A stretch of DNA of 13,705 nucleotides from a bacterium (GTDB lineage: Bacteria > JACRDZ01 > JAJRWM01). Shown here one piece after another: positions 7,606 to 13,705 of the stretch. The notes under the pieces were generated by a model that had not been told where the DNA came from, searched no databases, and worked only from the letters and a program-made list of their open reading frames with translations. The DNA lies in the NCBI GenBank assembly GCA_024276815.1, contig JAJRWM010000033.1, positions 1 to 13,705 of the forward strand, read 5' to 3'. Numbering within the stretch: position 1 is the first letter of the stretch; every line of letters starts with the position of its first letter. The translations under genes were made by a program, and so were the position numbers.

Positions 7606-8370
7606 CTAACAAGTTAATACCCGGCTCCCGTCCTTGGTTACGGCCACCGAATGCTCAAAATGAGCTGACAGTTTCCGATCCCGTGTCACCACCGTCCAGT
7701 TATCAGGCAGCGTTTCCACCTCAAAACCCCCGATGTTGACCATAGGCTCAATGGCCAAGACCATGCCAACCTTAAGCCGCTGACCCCGGCCCGCCAGGCC
7801 GAAATTGGGAATCTGCGGCGGTTCATGCATCCTTGAACCAATGCCGTGCCCGACAAAATCCCGCACCACACTGTAGCCACGCCGCTCGACATACTGCTGA
7901 ATCGCTTGGGAAATATCCCCGATTCGATTACCGGCAACCACCTTCTGAATAGCGACCCGCAAAACATCCGAGGTTACTTCTATCAGTGCCGCCGCTTCAT
8001 CATCAAGCTGCCCGGCGCCAACAGTGACAGCGGCATCACCGTAAAAACCATTCTTCTTCACGCCAACATCAACGCTAACAATGTCGCCGTTTTTGACCAA
8101 CTTCTTTGCCGAAGGAATTCCATTAACAACTTCGGCGTTTATTGACGCGCAAATGCTAGCTGGATACCCCTGAAACCCCAGAAACGCCGGCTCTCCCCGC
8201 TCACTTCTGATACACTCCTCGGCGGCCTGATCCAGTTCAAGGGTGCTGATACCCGGCTTGATCATACCCGATAAAAGGTCCAACGTCTTCTTAACAATGC
8301 GGCCGCTTTCGGCAATCAGCTCAATCTCTGCCGCCGACTTAAGGCTGATCGAACCCGAACGGGCGAGCAT
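7606..8370 (-). CDS. map: Type I methionine aminopeptidase with His-to-Asn change in the substrate pocket
   Basis: This cytosolic metallopeptidase removes the initiator methionine from nascent proteins. The 254 residues show the pita-bread fold of the bacterial type Ia enzyme without an N-terminal zinc extension. All five metal ligands are present: Asp101, Asp112, His175, Glu208 and Glu239, with the same spacing as Asp97, Asp108, His171, Glu204 and Glu235 of E. coli. His182 in [18 protein letters not shown] is also kept. The residue matching E. coli His79, usually seen in the EVVHGIP context, is Asn83 (EVVNGIP, codon AAT at 8122-8124). I chose the ATG at 8370, which shares its A with the adk stop (TGATG) and has GGGAG seven bases upstream; a TTG one codon earlier is possible. 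It is probably active, but see findings. Confidence 0.95.
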   Translation of the reverse strand: MLARSGSISLKSAAEIELIAESGRIVKKTLDLLSGMIKPGISTLELDQAAEECIRSERGEPAFLGFQGYPASICASINAEVVNGIPSAKKLVKNGDIVSVDVGVKKNGFYGDAAVTVGAGQLDDEAAALIEVTSDVLRVAIQKVVAGNRIGDISQAIQQYVERRGYSVVRDFVGHGIGSRMHEPPQIPNFGLAGRGQRLKVGMVLAIEPMVNIGGFEVETLPDNWTVVTRDRKLSAHFEHSVAVTKDGSRVLTC

Positions 8371-9017
8371 CAACCAACTCCCAACGCTGCCTTCAAAGCC
8401 TTGGTAATGTCAGAAATCTCACCCTGACCGTCAACTTCCTGCAACAATCCTTTGCGCGAGTAATAATCAATCAAAGGAGCGGTGGAATCAGCGTAGACCT
8501 TAAGCCGGTTGAGAATCGTTTCTTCCCGGTCATCATCCCGCTGGTACAACTCACCGCCGCATTTATCACAAACGTTTTCTTGTTCAGCCGGGTAAAACAC
8601 CACATGATAACTCGCCTGACAAGAACGACAAATCCTTCGTCCGGCCAGTCGTTCGACCACGGCCTTCTCGTCGATACTCATGCTCAGAACAGCGTCCAGC
8701 CTGATACCCAACTGAGTTAAAATTTCGTCCAGGGCCTCCGCCTGAGGCACCGAACGCGGGAAACCGTCAAGAATAAAGCCCTCCCGGCAATCAGCTCCCT
8801 TCAGCCGCTCCGCGATTATGCCAACAACAACCTCATTGGGAACAAGCTGACCGGCATTCATATAGCTTTCGGCCTTTTTGCCAAGAGGAGTCTGTTCTTT
8901 TAAAGCCGCTCTGAGGATATCGCCGGTAGCGATCTGAGGCAACCCCAAATCCTTCGCCAGAATTTGAGCCTGAGTTCCCTTACCGGCACCGGGCGGCCCC
9001 AACAAAACAAAACGCAA
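8370..9017 (-). CDS. adk: Adenylate kinase, long form with zinc-binding LID
   Basis: The enzyme interconverts ATP + AMP and 2 ADP. The 215-residue protein has the P-loop GPPGAGKGT (7-15), the AMP-binding region with TGDILR (31-36), the GFILDGFPRS segment (80-89), and the long LID domain (about 124-162). The LID carries Cys130, Cys133, Cys150 and Cys153, a four-cysteine zinc site as in Gram-positive and thermophile enzymes. DDDREETILNRL (161-172) follows. Translation starts at TTG (9017), the only position that gives the correct MRFVLLGPPG N-terminus; the nearby GGGG is part of the secY 3' end. It lies 4 bases after secY and overlaps map, which is a common spc-operon arrangement outside gammaproteobacteria. 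Confidence 0.97.
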   Translation of the reverse strand: MRFVLLGPPGAGKGTQAQILAKDLGLPQIATGDILRAALKEQTPLGKKAESYMNAGQLVPNEVVVGIIAERLKGADCREGFILDGFPRSVPQAEALDEILTQLGIRLDAVLSMSIDEKAVVERLAGRRICRSCQASYHVVFYPAEQENVCDKCGGELYQRDDDREETILNRLKVYADSTAPLIDYYSRKGLLQEVDGQGEISDITKALKAALGVG

Positions 9018-9021
9018 TTTA

Positions 9022-10326
9022 TTAACCCCGCCCTTTCACCCGGCCTTTTTTCATAAAGCCGTCATAATGACGCATCATTAAATGGGACTCAATCTGCCGA
9101 ACGGTATCCAGCGCCACCCCCACAATAATCAACAGAGACGTACCGCCATAATAAAAGGGCACGTTCAGAAATTTCATCAAAAAAGTAGGAATCACGGCGA
9201 TAACCGAGACCGCCAGGGCGCCCACAAGAGTAAGTCTGGTCAAAATACGGTTGATATACTCAGCCGTTTTCTTGCCTGGCCTGATGCCGGGAACGAAACC
9301 GCCCGACTTTTTCATATTATCAGCGATATCTTCAGGATTAAAGGTGATCGCCGTATAAAAATAGCAAAAGAAAATGATCATGGCGACATAGATTATGGTA
9401 TGCAAAAACGCCCCGGGGCTCATCCAGTTGGCGAAAGTGTTCATATAGTCATTTTTGACAAAACGAGCCATCGTCGCCGGAAACATCAGCACGCTGGAAG
9501 CGAAAATCACGGCGATAACCCCGGAATGATCGACTTTCAACGGCAGGTGACTGCTTTGACCGCCATACACCTTACGCCCGACAACCCGTTTGGCATACTG
9601 CACGGGAACCTTGCGATGAGCGCTTTCTAGCATCACGCAGGCCGCCAGAACAATGGCCATAAAGATTAACAGAAAAACCGCCAAGAGGGGAGCCACCTCG
9701 CCGGAACTGATTAAACGCACCGAGGAAAGAATCGCCCCCGGAGTCCCGGCGACAATCCCGATAAAAATCAATAAGGAGATGCCGTTGCCAATCCCCCGTT
9801 CGGTAATCATCTCCCCCAGCCACATAATCAAAACAGTGCCGCCGGTTAAGGAGAATACGGTAATCAGCTTAAAGATAAATCCCGGACCGATAACCACAGT
9901 GGTGCCTGAGGGACTGGCCAACTGTTCCAGCCAGATACTGATACCCAACGACTGGATAGCACCCAGAGCCACCGTGCCGTAGCGGGTATACTGGTTAATC
10001 TTTTTCTGACCTTCCTGACCTTCCTTGGAAAGCTTCTCCAGAGACGGGATAACCGCCGTCAATAATTGCAGAATAATAGACGCGCTGATGTAAGGCATAA
10101 TCCCCAGAGCAAAGATAGAAGCCCGCATCAGGGCGCCGCCGCTGAACATATTAAAAAACCCTAACAGGGTCCCGCCTGACTTCTGGAAGAACTCGCCCAA
10201 GGCAACGCTGTTAACGCCGGGGGTCGGAATATGACAACCCAAGCGATAGATAGCGATAATAAAAAAGGTAAACAATATACGTTTTTTCAGTTCAGGAACT
10301 TTAAAAACATTCTGCATGTTACTCAT
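9022..10326 (-). CDS. secY: Protein translocase subunit SecY
   Basis: SecY is the ten-helix channel of the Sec translocon in the inner membrane. The 434-residue protein has normal length. TM1 is followed by [10 protein letters not shown], the plug region lies near [11 protein letters not shown], and TM2 is [18 protein letters not shown] cytoplasmic loop contains [11 protein letters not shown]. The C5 loop region [21 protein letters not shown] and the basic tail [10 protein letters not shown] are also recognisable. Its first ATG overlaps the rplO stop (ATGA) and has AAGG seven bases upstream, so translation is coupled to rplO. A second in-frame ATG at codon 4 is less well placed. Confidence 0.98.
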   Translation of the reverse strand: MSNMQNVFKVPELKKRILFTFFIIAIYRLGCHIPTPGVNSVALGEFFQKSGGTLLGFFNMFSGGALMRASIFALGIMPYISASIILQLLTAVIPSLEKLSKEGQEGQKKINQYTRYGTVALGAIQSLGISIWLEQLASPSGTTVVIGPGFIFKLITVFSLTGGTVLIMWLGEMITERGIGNGISLLIFIGIVAGTPGAILSSVRLISSGEVAPLLAVFLLIFMAIVLAACVMLESAHRKVPVQYAKRVVGRKVYGGQSSHLPLKVDHSGVIAVIFASSVLMFPATMARFVKNDYMNTFANWMSPGAFLHTIIYVAMIIFFCYFYTAITFNPEDIADNMKKSGGFVPGIRPGKKTAEYINRILTRLTLVGALAVSVIAVIPTFLMKFLNVPFYYGGTSLLIIVGVALDTVRQIESHLMMRHYDGFMKKGRVKGRG

Positions 10327-10766
10327 GTGATAACCTTCACAGCTCCCCCGGCCGCTTTTATTTTCTCGATAGCGGACTTACTGAAAGCATGGGAACTGAC
10401 AACAAAAGCTTTGCTCAGTTCGCCATTGCCCAGGATTTTTATCGGGTTTTTCTTTTTGCCGGCCAAACCGCTGTCTCTGAGAATTTGCGGGGTAATCTCG
10501 CCTTTTTCAAAACGAGCTTCCAGATCGCCGACATTCACCACGGAATAGGTAACCCGAAAAATGTTGGTAAAACCGCGCTTTGGCAACCGCCGGTATAAAG
10601 GCATTTGACCGCCTTCAAAACCAGGCCTGACCGATGAGCCGCTCCGAGCCTTATAGCCATTTTCGCCGCGGCAACAAGTCTTACCATGACCCGAACCAGG
10701 CCCCCGACCTACCCTTTTCCTGTTTTTCTGAGCGCCCTTAGCGGGCCGCAATTCACCTAATTTCAT
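10323..10766 (-). CDS. rplO: 50S ribosomal protein L15
   Basis: This is a 147-residue large-subunit protein with the glycine-rich, basic N-terminal extension typical of L15 ([15 protein letters not shown], near 17-31) that penetrates 23S rRNA. It continues with [18 protein letters not shown] and a globular C-terminal domain ending near [17 protein letters not shown] pair of adjacent cysteines (Cys32, Cys33) follows GKT. The gene lies only 13 bases after rpsE, so the rpmD gene (L30) that often sits here is missing. It overlaps secY by four bases. Confidence 0.98.
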   Translation of the reverse strand: MKLGELRPAKGAQKNRKRVGRGPGSGHGKTCCRGENGYKARSGSSVRPGFEGGQMPLYRRLPKRGFTNIFRVTYSVVNVGDLEARFEKGEITPQILRDSGLAGKKKNPIKILGNGELSKAFVVSSHAFSKSAIEKIKAAGGAVKVIT

Positions 10767-10779
10767 GTCTTATCATTCC

Positions 10780-11292
10780 TTATAAAGATGCCTGGTCTCT
10801 GATCTCAGAAACGTCTTTTTCCCGCCGCCGGGCAATCTCCTCGGGACTTTTCAACCTTGTCAGCCCCTCGATAGTCGCTTTGACGATATTAATTATATTA
10901 CTGGAACCCAGAGATTTACTGAGCACATTATGGACACCGGCCATTTCCATGACCGCACGCACCGGCGTACCGGCGATGACCCCGGTACCAGGGGAAGCAG
11001 GTTTCAGTAAAACCCTGGCCGCCCCGAATTTACCTATTACGGCGTGGGGTATGGTGCCATTCTCAATGGGAACCTTAATCAGATTCTTTTTGGCTTTTTC
11101 AATCCCTTTGCGAATCGCGTCCGGAATTTCACGAGCCTTGCCATATCCTTCGCTAACATAGCCGGCGCCGTCGCCGACAACAACCAGGGAAGCGAAGCTG
11201 AACCGACGGCCGCCCTTCATTACCTTGGCAACCCGCCTGATTTTAACAACCTTATCGTTAAGCTCTAATCCTTCGGGATCAATCCGCTTCAA
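10780..11292 (-). CDS. rpsE: 30S ribosomal protein S5
   Basis: S5 lines the mRNA entry channel and contributes to decoding accuracy. The 170 residues include the double-stranded-RNA-binding-like N-terminal domain ([43 protein letters not shown]) and the C-terminal domain with [19 protein letters not shown]. Translation starts at TTG (11292), with GGAGG nine bases upstream; the following [15 protein letters not shown] is a normal S5 N-terminus. The segment normally reading GxVGxGYGKA is [10 protein letters not shown] here, a mild variation. Confidence 0.97.
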   Translation of the reverse strand: MKRIDPEGLELNDKVVKIRRVAKVMKGGRRFSFASLVVVGDGAGYVSEGYGKAREIPDAIRKGIEKAKKNLIKVPIENGTIPHAVIGKFGAARVLLKPASPGTGVIAGTPVRAVMEMAGVHNVLSKSLGSSNIINIVKATIEGLTRLKSPEEIARRREKDVSEIRDQASL

Positions 11293-11305
11293 AGTCCTAT
11301 TCCTC

Positions 11306-11674
11306 CTAAAATAGCAGGCCGGCGGCCCGAGCCGCTTCCGCTAATTCTTTAACCCGCCCATGATAGCGGAATCCGCCCCGATCAAAAACCACCGTCTCAA
11401 TCCCTTTGGCCTTGGCCTTGGCGGCAATTAATTCGCCCACAATACGAGCGGCGCCCTTGTTACAGCCGGATTCCGTTTTATCCTTAAAGTCCTTCTCCAG
11501 CGTACTGGCGGCAATCAGGGTCCGCCCAACACTATCATCAATTATCTGCGCGTAAATATTCCTGGTACTTCTGTAAACCGCCAACCGGGGCCTCGCGGAA
11601 GTGCCGATAACTTTACGCCGCACTCTGTTATGTCGAGCTTTCTGAATCCGCTCTCTGGTTTTAACAGCACACAT
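11306..11674 (-). CDS. rplR: 50S ribosomal protein L18
   Basis: L18 binds 5S rRNA and helps attach it to the large subunit. The 122-residue protein shows the basic N-terminus ([16 protein letters not shown]), [24 protein letters not shown], and the C-terminal [26 protein letters not shown]. It has normal length and starts at ATG. It lies between rplF (17 bases) and rpsE (13 bases). Confidence 0.98.
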   Translation of the reverse strand: MCAVKTRERIQKARHNRVRRKVIGTSARPRLAVYRSTRNIYAQIIDDSVGRTLIAASTLEKDFKDKTESGCNKGAARIVGELIAAKAKAKGIETVVFDRGGFRYHGRVKELAEAARAAGLLF

Positions 11675-11691
11675 TTATCTTTTCCTTAAAT

Positions 11692-12228
11692 TTATTTAGC
11701 CGCGGTTTTGCCCGCTTTACGCCAAATCCTCTCATCAGAATAGCGGATCCCCTTGCCTTTATAAGGTTCGGGCGGGCGAAACTTGCGGATGTCAGCCGCG
11801 ACCTGACCAACCAATTGCTTATCAACGCCTGAAATAGTCAAATTGGTGTTGTCAATAACGTTAATTTCAATTCCCGCCGGAGGCGTATAGTTAACCGGAT
11901 GCGAAAAACCCAGTTGCAAGTTCAGGTTTTTCCCCTCCATTTTCCAGCGGTAACCAACCCCGGCGACTTCCAGCTTTTTCGAATGCCCGTCAGTCACCCC
12001 GACCAACATGTTTTTTATAATACCCCTGGTCAGACCATGCAGAGACTTGTGGGTCTTGCTGTCAGACGGACGGGTAATAACAATCTCTTCCTTGCTGACC
12101 TTCACCGTCAAATCCCGGGGAAAAGCCCAGGAGATCGCCCCTTTTTTTTCGACGCTGATCACATTATCTTTCAACTGCACTTTCACCCCTTCGGGTATAG
12201 GCAGCGGATTGGCACCAATTCTTGACAT
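11692..12228 (-). CDS. rplF: 50S ribosomal protein L6
   Basis: L6 is a two-domain protein near the sarcin-ricin loop and the factor-binding site. The 178 residues begin MSRIGANPLPIPEGV and contain the duplicated alpha/beta fold; the second domain ends with the PEPYKGKGIRYSDERIWRKAGK signature. Length is normal. It follows rpsH after 16 bases. Confidence 0.98.
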   Translation of the reverse strand: MSRIGANPLPIPEGVKVQLKDNVISVEKKGAISWAFPRDLTVKVSKEEIVITRPSDSKTHKSLHGLTRGIIKNMLVGVTDGHSKKLEVAGVGYRWKMEGKNLNLQLGFSHPVNYTPPAGIEINVIDNTNLTISGVDKQLVGQVAADIRKFRPPEPYKGKGIRYSDERIWRKAGKTAAK

Positions 12229-12244
12229 ACTATAAACTCCCTAC

Positions 12245-12643
12245 TTACCAGACAGAGCAGAGGATCTCGCCTCCGACTCTCTCCTTCTTTGCCTGACGCC
12301 CGGTCATAATGCCTTTTGAGGTTGAAACCACCAAAATACCCAAACCGCCCAAAACTCTCGGCAAGTCTTCACATTTTTTATAGACCCGGCAACCCGGTTT
12401 GCTCTCCCGCTTCAAGCCGGAGATTATGCCGTCATTTTTCTCATCATACTTCAGGTATATTCTCAAAAAACCCTGTTTACGGTTTTCAATTCTTTTATAA
12501 TTTCTGATATACCCTTCGCCCTTCAAAACACCGGCTAATTCTTCCTTCAGCTTTGAAGCGGGCATATCAACTTTTTCATGCTTAACCTGATTGGCATTTC
12601 GTATTCGCGTCAAAAAATCAGCGATTGGATCGGTAACAGGCAT
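12245..12643 (-). CDS. rpsH: 30S ribosomal protein S8
   Basis: S8 binds helix 21 of 16S rRNA early in small-subunit assembly and, in E. coli, represses the spc operon. The 132-residue protein begins [17 protein letters not shown] and ends with the family signature [26 protein letters not shown]. Length is normal. I did not find an obvious S8-binding helix near rplE in this sequence, so autoregulation is not claimed. Confidence 0.98.
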   Translation of the reverse strand: MPVTDPIADFLTRIRNANQVKHEKVDMPASKLKEELAGVLKGEGYIRNYKRIENRKQGFLRIYLKYDEKNDGIISGLKRESKPGCRVYKKCEDLPRVLGGLGILVVSTSKGIMTGRQAKKERVGGEILCSVW

Positions 12644-12674
12644 CTTTTATACTTTCTCCTTCACTCTTCTCTGG

Positions 12675-12860
12675 CTACCAGCTAGCCTTTATCACGCCTG
12701 GGATTTGACCATACAGCGCCAATTTGCGGAAGCACAGCCGACACATCTCAAACTTACGAAGAAACGCCCGGGGACGACCACAGAGAGGACAGCGGTTATA
12801 GGCGCGCGTAGAATACTTGGGTTTCTTTTTTGCCTTGGCTATTAAAGATTTTCTGGCCAC
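12675..12860 (-). CDS. rpsZ: 30S ribosomal protein S14, zinc-binding (type Z)
   Basis: The 61-residue form of S14 has four cysteines, Cys24, Cys27, Cys40 and Cys43 (CPLC and CRLC), that bind zinc. It differs from the approximately 100-residue zinc-free form of enteric bacteria. It starts at GTG (12860) with GGAG upstream and ends in the conserved [11 protein letters not shown] tail. It lies 9 bases after rplE, its normal position; in some annotations the symbol is rpsN. Confidence 0.98.
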   Translation of the reverse strand: MARKSLIAKAKKKPKYSTRAYNRCPLCGRPRAFLRKFEMCRLCFRKLALYGQIPGVIKASW

Positions 12861-12869
12861 TTTCTCTCC

Positions 12870-13412
12870 TTAATTTCTATAGGGAAATCCCATCAGCCTT
12901 AAAAGCTCACGAGCTTCCTCATCAGTTTTTGCCGTTGTCACGACACAGATATTCATTCCATGAATGGAATGGACTTTATCATACTCAATTTCCGGAAAGA
13001 TGATCTGTTCCCTGATCCCCATTGAATAGTTGCCGCGGCCATCAAACGATTTAGGCGACAACCCTCTGAAGTCGCGGATACGGGGCAGAGCGACGTTGGT
13101 AAAGCGGTCGATAAACTCGTACATCACATCGCTTCTCAAAGTAACCATACAGCCAACCGGAACGCCTTCTCGCAATTTAAAAGATGATATGGACTTCTTC
13201 GCCCGCCTGATAATCGGCTTCTGACCGCCGATCAAAGTCATCTCCTCGACAGCCGCCTCCAGAGCCTTGATGTTCTGGACAGCTTCGCCCATACCAATAT
13301 TAAGCACAACCTTTACCAATCTTGGCACCTGCATCACGTTGCCATATTTGAACTTCTCCATCAAGGCTGGCGCGATATCCTTCTTGTATTTTTCTCTTAA
13401 TCTTGCCGTCAT
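12870..13412 (-). CDS. rplE: 50S ribosomal protein L5
   Basis: L5 binds 5S rRNA in the central protuberance and touches the P-site tRNA. The 180 residues contain [54 protein letters not shown] and [33 protein letters not shown], ending in [12 protein letters not shown]. Length and order are normal. It begins at ATG, 4 bases after the rplX stop. Confidence 0.98.
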   Translation of the reverse strand: MTARLREKYKKDIAPALMEKFKYGNVMQVPRLVKVVLNIGMGEAVQNIKALEAAVEEMTLIGGQKPIIRRAKKSISSFKLREGVPVGCMVTLRSDVMYEFIDRFTNVALPRIRDFRGLSPKSFDGRGNYSMGIREQIIFPEIEYDKVHSIHGMNICVVTTAKTDEEARELLRLMGFPYRN

Positions 13413-13416
13413 TCTC

Positions 13417-13705
13417 TTACTTACCCTTCACAGTGAACATCTCGCCGCAGTTTCGGCAAACCCGAACCTTGCCGCCCTCTTTCAGTTCTTCGCGCTTCAC
13501 CCTGGTAGCCTGGTTGCACTTGCCGCACCACAGCATCACGTTACTGCTGTGAATAGAGCCTTCCTTTTCAACAATCCCGCCCTGTGGATTGCTCTGGGAG
13601 GGACGAGTGTGGCGCTTGACAAAATTAACCTTCTCAATGATAACCCGGGAGTTTTTCGAATCAACCTTCAGCACGGCTCCCTGCTTACCTTTTTCTTTAC
13701 CCGAA
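13417..13705 (-). CDS. rplX: 50S ribosomal protein L24, N-terminus outside the window
   Basis: L24 is an early assembly protein of the large subunit. Ninety-five C-terminal residues are visible; the frame continues to the window edge with [15 protein letters not shown], part of the KOW motif, so roughly 15 N-terminal residues are missing. A GTG at 13674 falls inside this motif and is not the real start. The C-terminal half carries two CxxC pairs (CGKC and CRNC, 19 residues apart), a zinc-ribbon-like feature present in many but not all bacterial L24 proteins. Confidence 0.95.
   Translation of the reverse strand, partial: SGKEKGKQGAVLKVDSKNSRVIIEKVNFVKRHTRPSQSNPQGGIVEKEGSIHSSNVMLWCGKCNQATRVKREELKEGGKVRVCRNCGEMFTVKGK

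Noticed and set aside
9082-9630. A 182-codon plus-strand open frame opposite secY
   Set aside because: It is fully antisense to secY, and its His/Asn-rich translation is typical of the complement of a hydrophobic gene.
13417-13674. A complete 85-residue L24 starting at GTG 13674
   Set aside because: The conserved SGKEKGKQG part of the KOW motif continues upstream in the same frame to the window edge, so the gene is truncated rather than starting here.
1-13705. CRISPR array, tRNA genes, prophage or defence genes
   Set aside because: There are no regularly spaced repeats, no cloverleaf sequences and no phage or defence protein motifs on either strand.

Overview
This is a bacterial chromosome window in which every supported protein gene lies on the minus strand, so transcription runs from high to low coordinates. 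About 70% of it (4104-13705) is the distal part of the S10-spc-alpha ribosomal protein supercluster. In transcription order the genes are rplX (partial), rplE, rpsN (zinc type), rpsH, rplF, rplR, rpsE, rplO, secY, adk, map, infA, rpmJ, rpsM, rpsK, rpsD, rpoA and rplQ. The genes are packed with gaps of 4 to 53 bases or overlap by 1 to 4 bases, and I see no convincing internal promoter or terminator. The products are ribosomal proteins, the protein-export channel SecY, adenylate kinase, methionine aminopeptidase, initiation factor IF-1 and the RNA polymerase alpha subunit.

The secY-adk-map-infA-rpmJ-rpsM-rpsK-rpsD-rpoA-rplQ order occurs in Firmicutes and several other non-gammaproteobacterial phyla. 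The SecY, S4 and RpoA sequences look to me closer to Desulfobacterota/Nitrospirota/Omnitrophota-like lineages than to classical Bacillus, but I cannot fix the phylum by eye. Lineage clues are the absence of rpmD (L30) between rpsE and rplO, cysteine-containing forms of S14, L36, S4, L24 and Adk, a lysine-rich tail on L17, and an acidic linker in RpoA. A cobalamin-binding-type radical SAM enzyme suggests, but does not prove, an anaerobe.

Between rplQ and the next gene, 3697-4103 holds about 400 bases with no credible protein gene. It contains hairpins and a strong stem beside the rplQ stop codon. A possible plus-strand promoter lies at its other end, so the region could encode an unrecognised structured RNA of about 380 nt, or it could be a remnant of something decayed.

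The left part (1-3678) is a separate, tightly coupled minus-strand operon. It encodes a DPM-like family 2 glycosyltransferase with two C-terminal membrane helices, a B12-binding-domain radical SAM enzyme, and a large polytopic membrane protein cut by the window edge. A reasonable but unproven reading is a small envelope lipid or glycan pathway: the glycosyltransferase makes a polyprenyl-phosphate sugar, the radical SAM enzyme modifies an acceptor or lipid, and the membrane protein (possibly a GT-C-type transferase) uses the lipid-linked sugar.

The most striking single-residue observation is in map. The histidine normally found in the substrate pocket (His79 in the E. coli enzyme) is asparagine here, while all five metal ligands are kept at the expected spacing.
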